Source: Eudorina sp. 2006-703-Eu-15 (taxonomy: Eukaryota; Chlorophyta; Chlorophyceae; Chlamydomonadales; Volvocaceae). Taken from it: DNA of 64,000 bases. The notes beneath the pieces were generated by a model that ran no database searches, was not told where the DNA came from, and worked only from the letters and a program-made list of their open reading frames with translations. This document shows positions 48,708-59,976 of the stretch, one piece after another. The stretch's first letter is position 1, and each line of letters opens with the position of its first letter. The stretch lies in contig BDSI01000133.1 in the NCBI GenBank assembly GCA_003117195.1, positions 69,501 to 133,500 of the forward strand, given 5' to 3'. A program made the translations under genes and the position numbers.

Positions 48708-50395
48708 GGCTTGGCTGGCGCGTTCCGGAGTCGTATCGCGCTTGCCGGAGGCGGCCGGCGGGACAGCGAAGTGCGTTCAGGCACACGCCCTGGCGCCCGA
48801 ACCGCGTCGAGCGGTCGTACATAGACGTTGGATGTGCTGCAAATAGACCCGACGGGGTCATCTATCCTCATTTGACAGCAACGTATAATTTGGGTTCGTG
48901 CTCTGTTTGCCCCCCGGGACTCCAGCGATGTGGGGGGTCCGGTCCGTCGCGGGGGTCGCATGATGGCTCGTGAAGAGAGCGGACGGGTCACCCCCCCGGC
49001 GCCGATGGGAGACACGAACCGCACAGCGTGTAGCGTGTATGTGTTTATAGAGATGAGACCCGCCGTGTAGCGTGTCTGTGTATGTGTGTGTATGTGGTGT
49101 GTTACGTGTGATGCGGTACATGCCTGACTCGCGCCTCCGTCCGTGGGCGCCACCCCGCCGCTCGCTTGCGGGCACTGGACCCGCCCACGGTGCAGGTGTG
49201 GGTGCTGGGGTGGGTGTGGGTGCAGGTGTGGGTGTGGGTGTTGGGGATCAGTGCCGGAGAGCTGCGAGTGCCGCATTACCCATACCAGTGCGCGGAGTGC
49301 GTTGTTCCTCTGGATGGTTGCCGGGATGGTTTCGCTGGATGGCAAGATCAGAGGACTGGAGCGCGTCCTGAAAGGGGAGGGCGCCGTTTCTGCCCTGTTG
49401 CTGCCCGGTACGGCATGTGCCTCCCTGGCTGACTGGCCTGACGGGGCACTCGGTGCGCAAGGGTCGCGGAGCGGGTCTAGGGCCGCCGCTCCCTCTTGGG
49501 TGCAGGTGCCTCCTCCGGAGGCGGAGGCGGATGGAGGCGCTGGACGCGGCGGCAAAGGGCGGGCGGCCGCTCATCTCATTGGAGCCATCCGCAACACTAG
49601 TGGCTCATCTCATCTCTGACGTCATAAGCAGTCCCATTCCCAGATGCGGGGTCGCCGCACCCCGCACCCCGCGGCGGCCTTCCTTCCCCCACCCCCACCC
49701 CCCGGAGGATCGACGCCTCACACTTCGCGGATGGACACGTGCATTTCGTGCATGTTGGCGCACACAGTCTTTCCGGCACCTGGGGTGCTAGGGTTGTTGG
49801 TAGAGATGACAGCAGCAGCGCGGCGACAGCTGCGACAACAGCATCACAACGAGCAGGGGGCAGGGCGGGTTGGGTGCACAGGCGCACGTCTGCGGGACTG
49901 CTGACTGATATGTTGCGGTGGTGATAAGTGCGCGGGTGCAGGCCTTGGTCGACGAGTGGGTGGGGAGCGCGTGCTGGGCGTACTGAGAGATGCAGGCAGG
50001 CAGGCGGATTGCGGAGGCGGATTGCGGAGTGTGGCATACACTGCACTGCACGGGTTTCTGTCTCCGGCAGCACCTCGGTCGCAGAGCAGCAGTGATGGCG
50101 AGGGGACGTACGGCACTAGGGTTCAGGCATCAAGAGGGCCGGGCGTCTGCGGCTGTCTGCGGCGCGACTTGTGCGTCATCATCCAGAGCAGTATTGCTGT
50201 ATTAGATATATTTCGTACAGTTAAATAGCAGAGAGGCCGCTTGTGGCGATGCTCGTCCTGGATCCGCGCGCCGTACCTAATCATCATCATAACCCCATAT
50301 CACGTACTGGAACTTGACATTGGCGGCCCTCTTTCGGCCTAATTCCCTGTGGCTGAGCGCGGGCACGGTTTGGGTCTCTCGGGCACGCGAGAGCG

Positions 50396-50516
<121 letters not shown>

Positions 50517-51282
50517 TGTTGCTTCGGTGTCTGTCTGGGTGGGGCCCGGTGTGTATTTGGGTGCGGCGTTGAGGGGTGTGGAGGTGTCTTGCCGCCTTGG
50601 CGGTGGGGCCTGCTGGGCTTGCCCTGGTATACACCGGTGTTCCCTTTGGGGTCCGCTGTAACGTTCATTCATTCGTCACTCGCCAGATCTCTCACTCGCT
50701 TGGAGCGGAACACGCGGCACCGCCAGGCGCACAGCCGTCCGTCGGCACCGCCAGGCGCCAGAGTGCGGAGTGGGGCCGTCACACGAGGCGGGCGGCTCGC
50801 ATGCCGCCTCCACCACCACCACCTCCATCCTCCCCTGACTGTCCAACAGCGATCCCCACACGACGTGGTACAGTATGACGTGGCATCACGCGCGGCTCAC
50901 CACAGCGACAGTGAAGCGATAAGCGCGCACCCCTACCTACGCACGCACGCATTCTTGCTCTGCCTGCTCAAGCAACACACACACACACACACACACCAGC
51001 TAGTACGAGTAGGTTGGGACGCGGGACCAGGCCAGTTTTACCGCACCAAGCAGGGGCGCGCCTCCGAAACGCGCCCTGGGTGCTGCAAGGACTTGAGGAG
51101 GTTGAGCAGCGGAATGCGAGGCGCAGACCGCCCGGGATGGGCCTTCGCCCACTCCCTTGAGGGGGCACAGCGGTCACCGATCCTCGGGGATCGGGCACGC
51201 GCCCTTGGTTGAGAGTGAGGGGACAGAGGCCCCTTACGCCCCTTTCCCCCGTATCCGGGGGAGAGTGCTTCGGCGGTCTCCC

Positions 51283-51341
51283 GTATGGGGCGGGTCAGCG
51301 CCCCCGGCCAGTGTCGGCCCGGCAGATATGTAACGATTCAC
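51283..51341 (-). repeat. 59-bp dispersed repeat, inverted copy of 27330-27388
   Basis: It matches the reverse complement of 27330-27388 at 57 of 59 positions and is again bordered by (CA)n. Just downstream, the word GCATGTCACGCACTCCTG (about 51387-51404) also occurs at 53368-53385 beside another (CA)n tract, so several CA-associated repeat pieces exist here. Confidence 0.8.
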
Positions 51342-51466
51342 ACACACACACACGCACGCACGTTTTCGGGCCTAGCTATGCCCCTTGCATGTCACGCACT
51401 CCTGCTGTGACAACTCCTGCCTTGCCTGCCGAACGACACACTGTAACACGCACACGGGTCCCTTCT

Positions 51467-51470
<4 letters not shown>

Positions 51471-51552
<82 letters not shown>
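51471..51552. repeat. (AC)n microsatellite, 41 units
   Basis: This is an uninterrupted AC tract. A reading frame passing through it as Thr-His repeats is an artefact. Confidence 0.98.
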
Positions 51553-51555
<3 letters not shown>

Positions 51556-51767
51556 CGATTATCCTGGACGTGGATAACTTCGTTGTGGAGGTCGCGCGCG
51601 TCATACGGGCGCTGGCCGACAATGACTACCCGCTGCCGCGCCTGCTTGCCACGTGCGACGAGCTCTGCGCCTTGCACCCGACCGCCTACTGGCTCCACCG
51701 CCGCGCGCCCCACCCGCCCCTGGCCCACCGGATCCGCCAGGCCGTCCACGCGCTCCCGGCCGCTTGA
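51553..51767 (+). CDS. Possible terminal exon or gene relic of unknown function
   Basis: An open stretch directly after the (AC)n tract encodes LDVDNFVVEVARVIRALADN followed by Leu/Arg/His-rich residues and a TGA stop at 51765-51767. Codon use and the regular hydrophobic pattern look protein-like. However, no acceptor other than those inside the CA tract, and no upstream exon, could be found. It may be a truncated exon or a transposon remnant. No family is recognised. Confidence 0.2.
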
Positions 51768-54700
51768 CTGCCTCCCCGTCTACGTCTACGTCAGCATCGT
51801 CATGGTGTCCAATTACGTGCCTACTACGACTGTGTCCGCGTCCAATTGCGTGCCTACTACGACTGTGTCCGGGTGTTCGACCGCGTCTGCATCTTCGTCT
51901 CCATCTTCCGTGTCGTCGTCGGGCTGTGGTCAACGCCGTCGCGCTCGTCTCGGCCTTGGCCCCCCCCACCCACCCACCCAACCACCCACCCACCTCCGCC
52001 ACCCCCAACCCCACTCGCGCTCATCCACCGTGCTGCGCCCGTCTGGGCCAGTCGGTCACGCGGCGGTAAATGACGTGACATGCGGATTCAATGGGCACCG
52101 TGATGCCCCCGCTCTGATACCGTCCGCCGTCCTCCTCCCTCGTGCACGCCCCCTCCGCACCCGGCCACGCTCGCCCGCCCGCCCCCGAAACCCCCCCCCC
52201 AACACACACACACACACACACACACCACCCCACACGCCCCCCCCCCACCCCACCCACACCCCCCCACCCCACCCCCACCCCCCCACCCCACCCCACCCCA
52301 CCCCACCCCCCCCCACCCCCGCACCCCCCCCACCCCCCCACCCCCCCACCCCCCACCCCCCCCCCCACACACACACCACCCTACCTCCGCCCCGGTGCCC
52401 CCACTCGTCGTCCCTCCGCCCGCCCCCTTCCTGCTCCTCCCTGCCACCCTGCTACCACCTGTCTTTCTCACCGCTGACTCCCGCCCGCATGCCCCCCGGC
52501 GCCTGTTCTTGCCCTTGCGCCTGTTGTTGCCCCTGCGCCGGTGGTCGCCCCCGCTGCCCCTGTTATTGCCCCCGGTTGCCCCCCTTGCCACCCACCCGCC
52601 GCCCAACTGCATCCCCGGCGCGCAGCATGCACTTGCGCGCTTGGGCTTCCGGCGTAGTGGGGAGCTCTGTGAGAGTCCGCACGCCGGCAGACCGCCGCAT
52701 CTGCGATTAGTTCTTTGCCCCTGCGCTGTGACGGCAGTTGACCGCGTTCGTACCCGGCACATCACTGCAAATTCGGCACCCGCATCTTTGCATTCCATTT
52801 CCTTTGCTCTTCTTATCCTTCTTACTAACAACTTTTAGGACCGTCGCGCTCACGTGTGTCCCTGTCTTGCCATGCGCCTTGCATGTCCTCCGACTTCGCT
52901 TCGATAACCACTGACGGTACTGCTTCGCTTGGTGCTCCCGTTCCTGCATTCAGGTCAGTATCTTTTTCCTTCTGCACGGGCTGGGACGGTTGTGCCGGGC
53001 ACTTGCTTGCTGTCGGCATCGCACGCGCTGTTGACGCATACGCCCTTGCTTTTGCTGCACCTTAGGATCAGTAGGTAGTTTAGTCGAGTTTCGTCTGCAT
53101 TAGCCTACGGCGTCATAGCCGCTACTTCTGCTGGCGTAACGGCGCCCACCGGCGCTCGACAACGATACGGGGCGCTACAGCATCACGGACTACACCACCT
53201 GCTTATGGTCGACATACTTCGCCCTGGCATATTGGTAACTCTGGTCCCGGTCTCAGTCGTCGGTTGCATTGCTGGACACGGGTCTGTTTTTTCGCGGCTC
53301 AGCTTTTCTCCTTGATAACACACACACACACACACACGTGTATACGGGGGCGCCACTCGGCCCCTCGCATGTCACGCACTCCTGTTCTGCCTGCTTGAAT
53401 AAAGCACACGTGCATACGGACGCCAAGCCGGGCTGCGGGCGTCTGGCGGCCCCCCGGGCGCAGCCCCCCACCGTTTGGCGATCATCGATCAATCAATACC
53501 GTGCGTATGTCAATGATCCAAGTCAATTCCACAACCACCAAGGGCCCTGACCGGGCGATGCGTGCGTGTGTATGCCGGCCCCGTTCCTCAGAGTCGGCGT
53601 AGAGTCGCCTTCACGGAAGGCAGGTACCGTACACTGTCACCAGCCATGACGATTCATGTCCCATGACGCCCGGGATGTGTGGTATCCTTGCGGGCACAGG
53701 AAGACAGCAGCTCGACACACACACGCAGCCTTCAACCATCAACAACCAACTAACTCCTGCCTTCCAACCAACCCAACAAAGCAACAGCCGGTCCTTCCAG
53801 CCACGCTTTTGTCATGCATTCGCGGCCACGCGCGTGCTCGACATACGTGTACGTGTTGTACAACACCCGATTCGTACGGCATTGCGGTACTGGTCCGCCC
53901 GGCCCAACCCCCGAATTTCCATCCGAGGAGCCGCGGAGAGTGAGTCCTCCATCGATGCGCCCGAGCGTCAACGGCGCCGGGGCTAGATAGTCAAGGGGAG
54001 ACGCGAGGCGTGCAAGCCACTGACGATGAGGCAACGAGGCTTATAGCTAGCTCCGCCAGGTACCACATCGTTTGGGCGGACATGGCCGCCATCATGCATT
54101 CGACGGGCAATTCAAATTCAAACACCGGTCGAGTCCAATCTGGACGATGGTACTTCAGATAGTGATCTCAATCCACGACGTAACAATGCAGACAGTGATT
54201 CCCCATCCACGACAATGCGACCATTGACCAGCATCGCCAGTATCTCACGCAGTCATCGGCATGTGGTGCAGCAGTGATCGATGCGCAATGTGATGGACAT
54301 TTACTTATGGCGGTGCGGCGAAAGTACGGTCGGTCGGTATGATTCCCTCCCTCACGAGGAGTGCCTGTGTCTGTTCCTGTCTGTTAAGAGGCAACATGAC
54401 GTACATGTAACGTTCATTCATGACATGCAGGCAGGCAGGTGTATCTGCGGCCATGGTACTGTGGGCGTCGACGACACGTCGATGTTGGCAGCTCGCCTCC
54501 GCTCAGCCACCCCACCCCCACCGTCGTCGTCACCCGACCACACCCGACCACTCAAACCCTGAAGCCTTCATCAGACAGGCACTCCTCGCTCCTCCGTCAA
54601 AGAGCCCAAACACACCCGCGCAGCAGACCCCAATATTTCTCATTAAGAAGTGCACAGCGTCGATTTCCCATTTCGCATTACCCGCCGTATCTTCCAACGG

Positions 54701-54866
54701 TCAAGAGGCTGCCAAGCAAATACATACACACACACATGGTCGGGCGGGTTTCCTTTCATAACACACGCACACACAAAAACCATACACCACCGGTTTTCGC
54801 TTACACACCGTCCGTGCACGAGGCACGCGAGGCACAGACATGTACGGCGACATGTACGGCGCCTCC
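51768..54866. other. Repeat-rich intergenic stretch
   Basis: It contains C-rich and CA-rich low complexity (51960-52000 and 52185-52380), a lower-GC island at 52720-53070 with short minus-strand open frames (e.g. stop near 52825), (CA)n at 53320-53337 and a dispersed repeat at 54239-54400. TTACA at 54801-54805 is a likely polyadenylation signal of the minus-strand gene ending at 54867. No supported gene is present. Confidence 0.5.
54239..54400 (+). repeat. Dispersed repeat, second copy at 63582-63740
   Basis: The two copies share a 20-bp identical word (GTGGTGCAGCAGTGATCGAT) and GGTGCGGCGAAAGTACGGTC at similar spacing, with diverged sequence between and on both sides. Same orientation. It lacks coding potential and may be the 3' UTR of a LINE-like element, since it leads into ACATGTAAC, the word that also ends the LINE at 59539. 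Confidence 0.7.
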
Positions 54867-55127
54867 CTACCGCGCCTTCCACTTCTCCACCCACCGCGGG
54901 CCCAGCTCCTTCTTGAAGTGGAGGTTGGCGCAGCGCGCCCCCGTCCACGCCATGACGTGGAACGTTGCGTAGATGAGCGCCAAGCCCATGCCGCCCGCAA
55001 GGCCCATCAGGATCCAAACGTCGTACGATTGGCACGTGTACCCGATCACGGCCAGCACTTCTGCGCCCACCAGCATAACCGAGAAACCGAATACGGTGGG
55101 GAGGATCCCGAAGCTGATGGCGAAGTA
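54867..55127 (-). CDS. Last exon of an unrecognised minus-strand membrane protein
   Basis: The exon follows a CGCACGCAG acceptor and ends at a TAG stop (54869-54867). Alternatively translation could start at an in-frame ATG at 55145. It encodes 86 residues with two clear membrane spans: FGILPTVFGFSVMLVGAEVL and ILMGLAGGMGLALIYATFH. A Trp/Arg/Lys-rich tail follows (FKKELGPRWVEKWKAR). A TGTAA-type signal on the minus strand (54805-54801) about 60 nt further on supports this as the gene's 3' end. No family is recognised. Exons at 56508-56641 and 57467-57628 may belong to the same gene, but the chain between them is not resolved. Confidence 0.6.
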   Translation of the reverse strand, partial: YFAISFGILPTVFGFSVMLVGAEVLAVIGYTCQSYDVWILMGLAGGMGLALIYATFHVMAWTGARCANLHFKKELGPRWVEKWKAR

Positions 55128-55209
55128 CTGCGTGCGGGGATTCATGGGAATGCCGAAGGAAGGGGGTCTATGTGAGCCACATGTATGAGTGTATAAGTGG
55201 TGTATAAGA

Positions 55210-55210
<1 letters not shown>

Positions 55211-55305
<95 letters not shown>
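55211..55305. repeat. (GT)n microsatellite, about 47 units
   Basis: This is an uninterrupted GT tract of about 95 bp, in the intron or 5' region directly upstream (minus strand) of the membrane-protein exon. Confidence 0.98.
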
Positions 55306-55306
<1 letters not shown>

Positions 55307-55909
55307 CGTTGGAGGGTGGAACCAAAACAACACATTTCGGTTCAGGCGGTTTCGTGGATAACGGTTATGTATGGCAGCAGGGCGTGTGCGCCGTCACCTG
55401 TTCCCAAGCGCCCCAACCGTCCCAACTGTCCCTAACCGGACAACACGTACGGCGACCTGCGCGAGTGTGGCCCGAGCGCAGTGCGGTCGGGATCGCAACA
55501 TAAACGCGCGCCTCCAGTTGCCTTACTTGCAAGAAGTCCACGATGTCTCTGTCTGTAAATATGTGATCTATGAAGATATAGAATACTGTCGACCAGATAA
55601 TGACCTGTACGGCATACGTACGGAAGCACGACAAGATCCTGTCTGGTCTGGTGACAACTCACTGCCAGTTGTGCAGCTGTCGTCGCAGGTTCGATTCATG
55701 CACAGAATCCCGACGGAAGTCGGGTATGAGATAGCAGCTACTTGCTGAGATGTGGTGTTGAGGCTTAGTTGATGGGCCGAGATACGCACGCTTGATTGGT
55801 GGCGATGCCGAACCCTCAAACTCGAAGGATGGTCGGGTGAACGGATATGGCGGAGATCGTGAAACGGTCACACAATGGTAACTGTGGTGCATGGAGATCG
55901 TGATGAGCG

Positions 55910-55974
55910 GCCTTTGACGGATGTCCGTTGCGGAGCCACATGTGACTGGTCGGACGGTCAGTACAACATGTAAC
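55910..55974 (+). mobile_element. Solo 3'-end fragment of an L1-like LINE
   Basis: It shares CCTTTGACGGATG-CCGTTG, CACATGT and a terminal TACAACATGTAAC with 59472-59539, the 3' UTR of the LINE at 57.7-59.5 kb, at nearly identical spacing. Only the last ~65 bp are present, as expected for an extremely 5'-truncated insertion. Confidence 0.7.
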
Positions 55975-56507
55975 ATTCCAAAACAGATCCTAAAGGAGGT
56001 GTGGCATGCCTCAGCCGAGCGCGCGGGCGCACGTCCCCCATGGGCGGGATGGTAGCGGATGGTAGGAGTTGAGTCAGATAGGTTGTGGGCGACCCATGGG
56101 ACGTCGGGCTGTCCTGTGCGGTGGGGCAGCACATTGCCTTCATGACTTTCTAAAAGTTCAAGAAAGCCAGCGAACGACTGGCGAAGGCCTGTCACCCCAT
56201 GGGCCGCCACTTGCGCGAGGCGTGAGGAGTGATGTCACCCGCGCTTACGTCCCCGACGGTACCGGCAGCCGTCACCGCACAGCCACAGCTCGGAGGCGCG
56301 GAAGGCCGACCCAGTCCATCACCACCCGGTAGTATCCGGGAACTCGGTGCAGCACCCCGGCCCGCGGCAGCAGCCCTCCCCGGCATCGCTCCCCTGCTGG
56401 TAACAACTGTACCCAAGGCACCCAAACCCACCGACACCGCCCACACGGCGCGGCCCCAGCAGGGCGTGTGCCGGGTCCCAAAGGGGCAGGCAGGTACCGC
56501 AACCCAC

Positions 56508-56641
56508 CGTGATGTTGCACAGGAAGGCCAGGAAGGAGAGGTACAGCAGCGCCCTCAGCCAGGGGCTACTCGTCCAGGCGTCGGTGCCCGCCGAGAGGCC
56601 CACCGTGCCCTGGGCGGTCAGCGGAGGAATCACGGACAGAC
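56508..56641 (-). CDS. Candidate internal exon of the minus-strand membrane protein
   Basis: It is bounded by a GGCAG acceptor and a GTGGGT donor. It is entered with one base of a split codon and ends in phase 0. It encodes about 44 residues with one membrane span (PWLRALLYLSFLAFLCNIT) after a Thr/Ser/Gly-rich segment. Flanking minus-strand sequence in compatible phase is Cys-rich (CGACGRAPGCP upstream; GEGCCRGPGCC downstream), so a Cys-rich membrane protein is possible. The neighbouring exons could not be fixed. Confidence 0.4.
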
Positions 56642-57466
56642 CTGCCGACCCGCGGGGCGGCGTGCTGGAGTGTCGGTGGTTGGGAGCATGGTGGGGCCCG
56701 TGGTGGGGCGCATGGCTCACTTCTCGACATGGGGCACCCCGGGGCGCGACCGCAGGCGCCGCATGACATAGGCGGGGTGGCGGTGGCGACCGGGGTGCTG
56801 GTACCGCTGCGGGTGCGGATGTGGGTGCTGGCTGTGTGCCTAGGGAAGCGACGGGACCCGGGCCGCCTGCCTGGCGGCCGCAATCCATTTGGCCGCGTGT
56901 CATACCGTAATTGGTGGGGCCGCAGGGCGCGCAACGCTACTACTGTAGCCCCAAGGCTGTTGGGGTACGGTAATTGGAGCTGCGTGCGGTCGCAGCGGTG
57001 TGAGGTCGGTGAAGGTCCTCCCGGCATCGCGAAATGCAATAACTGGTCAGGTTTGGTGCGCAGTCGGTGCGGTGGAAACAGTGGAAATCGGATGGAGCGT
57101 GTGAACTGCGCAGCGCAGAAGTTGTCGAAGTGCTCATGCGGTGTGCCCCTGTGCTGCTGCCTGAGCAGCTCAAATGTGTGTGTGTGTGTACATTGGTCTC
57201 GTGGGTAATAGAAGTACACTCTGTCGTGCGCGTGGGCACTAACATGCAGAGGTATGCCCTCAGATGGGTTTGCCCGTTGCCTTGGGTGCTTGCCCCTTAC
57301 CTGCCAAAAGCGCGGAGACGACACCCATCGTGCCCCATGTGCTCTTGCACCTCTCGCGTATTTCGGCTGTTGGCGCGTAGTACATCTGCGTCGGTCCCGT
57401 GACAGTCGTCGTACATTACCAGCCCCAGCGTGCCGCGGACAATAACGGAAGCAACACCTCGCTTAC

Positions 57467-57628
57467 ATGCATAATGGTGTTGCTGGACAAGAAAGTTTCT
57501 TTCAATCCTACAAGCTTGATCAGTTCGATGTAGTTCAGCGGTTTCGGCTCCTCATCGCTCGGCACAACGACGACTTCGTTTAAGGGTGCCACTTTTGTCT
57601 TGCTAAAAGTCTTTCTTATTGTATTCAT
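57467..57628 (-). CDS. Candidate first exon of a minus-strand gene
   Basis: An ATG at 57628 opens 54 codons that end exactly at a GTAAGC donor (57466-57461) in phase 0. The peptide is balanced and non-repetitive (MNTIRKTFSKTKVAPLNEVV, then DEEPKPLNYIELIKLVG). Its codon use is much less GC-biased than that of the other genes, which could mean a young or transposon-derived gene or simply an N-terminal exon. It is probably the start of the membrane-protein gene whose last exon is at 54867-55127. Function unknown. Confidence 0.45.
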
Positions 57629-57696
57629 GGTATTACCAGAAACCAATCCGATTTCTTGAACGTCGTGTCTATGTATTGTACAGTTGAAGGTTTGTC

Positions 57697-59433
57697 GTGT
57701 GGTTACAGCTTACACGACAACACGTTTTGACCATAACGTTTATGCGCAGCTACTCATCGAATATGGGGACTCAGTCAGAGTCAGAGCCCTGGCACCTGAT
57801 TATATGTTCAGGGCCTTATTTACTGGTTTCGTATAGGTACGGAGCATTTCACACTGGAGCATTTCACACTGCGGATTACATCGACGAACATGAGCGCCGG
57901 AACCCGACGGGCAGAGCTCCAGTCGCCCGGGGGAGGAAAGTGCCGGAGCTGTTGTACGCAGACGATCTCACAATGTTTGCAATGGATGCCTCTCGTATGC
58001 AATTCCTGTTGGATAGGTTGGCAGAATTTTGTGACGCTTTTGGTATGTCGTTGAATGTGAACAAGTGTGAACTGCTGGTGTTTGCTGGTACCCAGAACCA
58101 GCACGTACAGCTCACGGAGGGCGCTAGGCAACTCAGGTTTGCCGGTCAGGCCATTCCGGTCAAGGAGCGCGCGAAATACCTTGGCTTGCGCTACGGTAGC
58201 AATCTCCCGTTCGATTCTTGTCGCATGGAAATCTGTGATGTTGGGCGCAGAGCAGTGTTCTCTTTGATGCGTAAGCTGGAGGCAAATCGGATTTGGGCAC
58301 CAGACCTGATGCTCCGCTGTTTCGACGTTCAGGTTAGATCCTTGCTTTCATATGGGGTCGAAGTCTGGGGCCCGGACGCGATACGTGAAGTGCTCGGAAC
58401 AAGAAGGCGGCAGCGAGTGAGGGAGTGGTTAAGGTGGGGGCAACGCGCTGGCACGGGCATATCCGAGGAGGGCTCAGCACGCGTGAAAAAGTGGGGAGGT
58501 TGGGTCAGGAATGCGGGTAGCAGGGCTGGCGTTTTCGAAAAAGCCATGGCTGACCCGATGGTGGAGGTTCAGAAGATCTTTCTGCGAAAGGTGGTTGGCG
58601 CAAGCCTACCCCCAAACAGGCTTTTGTTTGCGGAGACATCACAGCTCCCGCTGCACTACTTTTGGGCTCAACAGGTGTTCGGCTTTTGGAAGCGGCTAGT
58701 CAAACAGCCAAATTCGCTTGCCAGGGCTGTGCTTGAGGAGGACATTGAGGCATGGCTGGAGTCGGACCATATGACTAACGAGCATGAATACTTTTGGGCG
58801 GGGAAGGTACTTCGGATTTTCGAAACCCTGGGGTTCGATTATAAGGCGCATGTGGAGGAGGCGCTCGGTGCGGAGGCCAAGGCAAAGGCCATTATCGCGC
58901 TAGATATCCCTTTTGGAGATTTGCTCTTGGAATTTCGGCGCAGACTGCTCTGCGATTGGTCTGCTGATTGCCTGGATCAGGATCCCAGGGGCTTCCCTGA
59001 GTACACCGATAGGGCTGGAGTGCAGGGGCCGGGCGTGACAGCATGTCGGTACCTGAACTGGATGGGCCTTGCGTACACACCAATCGATCACAAGCGAAAG
59101 CTGGAGCATATGACGTCTGATATGCCGAGAAAGCATCACACGGCGCTAATGCGATTCCGGCTTGGCCGTTGGGATCTGGAGGTATCGCGGTTAGCACGGG
59201 GGCCCGGGCGCACGCCGCGCAGTACACGGACGTGCCGGGTTTGCAATAGTGGAGCGGTAGAGGACGAGCTACACGTGCTAATTGAATGTCCAGTCTACGA
59301 ACCGCTACGTCGAGCGGTGGATCTCCCCGATGACTCGGATATGTTCGGAATCATGCTTTTGTTTGACCAGTGCAAGCTTGGTCATTTCTTATATCAGGTG
59401 CAGAAGTTGCGGAAGGAAAAGCTGCAGAGATGA
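57697..59433 (+). pseudogene. 5'-truncated L1-like LINE: C-terminal half of reverse transcriptase ORF
   Basis: Recognisable RT sequence begins near 57885 (YIDEHERR) and runs without stops to TGA at 59431-59433. Present are the catalytic LLYADDLTMF motif, the following FGMSLNVNKCELLVF and KYLGLRYG blocks, a ~300-residue C-terminal region, and a terminal zinc-binding CRVCNSGAVEDELHVLIEC (CX2CX8HX4C). RT motifs upstream of YADD, including the first catalytic Asp, and any endonuclease are missing, so the copy cannot be active. Sequence upstream of about 57885 is open by chance and includes a tandem 15-bp duplication (57841-57870). Known biology: 5' truncation results from incomplete target-primed reverse transcription. 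Confidence 0.85.
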
Positions 59434-59539
59434 GAGACTCAGCTACCTTTTGTTCTTTTGATCTTTTGTGCGCCCTTTGACGGATGACCGTTGTGGGGGA
59501 ACACATGTTTATAGCCGTAAGGCCTGTACAACATGTAAC
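57871..59539 (+). mobile_element. Truncated L1-like LINE including 3' UTR
   Basis: The left boundary is approximate, between the tandem GGAGCATTTCACACT duplication and the first RT residues. The right end is placed at CATGTAAC (59532-59539) because the solo fragment at 55910-55974 ends with the same word. An (AACC)n stretch follows. Confidence 0.75.
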
Positions 59540-59665
59540 AACCAACCAACCAACCAACTGGTGCCAAGCTGGATTCGTGAGCTGGATTCCGCCAGGATAT
59601 CCGTACTCAAAATCATCTTTTTACGCTTCGCCATTTCATAGCACGGTACGCATGACCTGGGCAAG

Positions 59666-59741
59666 GCGGCCTGTTAATCTGTCAGTTGATTTCGAGAAGG
59701 CTTTTGATCGTGTAGATCGTGAGCTCATTTGGAACGGATGA
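59666..59741 (+). pseudogene. Isolated LINE reverse transcriptase motif A fragment
   Basis: About 20 residues, LSVDFEKAFDRVDRELIW, match RT motif A of L1-like LINEs. A stop follows two codons later. This motif belongs upstream of YADD, yet it lies 3' of the LINE copy above and in the same orientation, so it comes from a second truncated and decayed insertion or from a rearrangement. Confidence 0.7.
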
Positions 59742-59976
59742 AAGGGCGTGGCCTCTCGGGTCAAGTGCTTGTCGCTCCGTACCTGACTAAGTTAGTTTGG
59801 GGCCCTGCGTCCAGCCATGCAGCCCCTTCCCATGTTTACCTCGGGAATTGGTAATCCCAAACTACACCGCCGTGCGGTATGCCTCTTCGGGCTCCGATGC
59901 CGGCCCCCTCCTCTTTGTAATGCAAACCTGTTCTGCCGACTGCCCCACCCCGCGTCTACCCGTCTCCGCCAGCGCT

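Noticed and set aside
47471..49555. 694-codon minus-strand open frame
   Set aside because: It is antisense to the phase-consistent rhomboid-like exons and passes through minisatellites; low complexity and no recognisable domain.
51385..52710. 441-codon plus-strand frame with Thr-His and Pro-rich repeats
   Set aside because: Most of it is the (AC)n and C-rich tracts; no plausible protein.
52707..53019. Two overlapping minus-strand frames in a lower-GC island
   Set aside because: Short, overlapping in different frames, no motif, and no splice-consistent neighbours.
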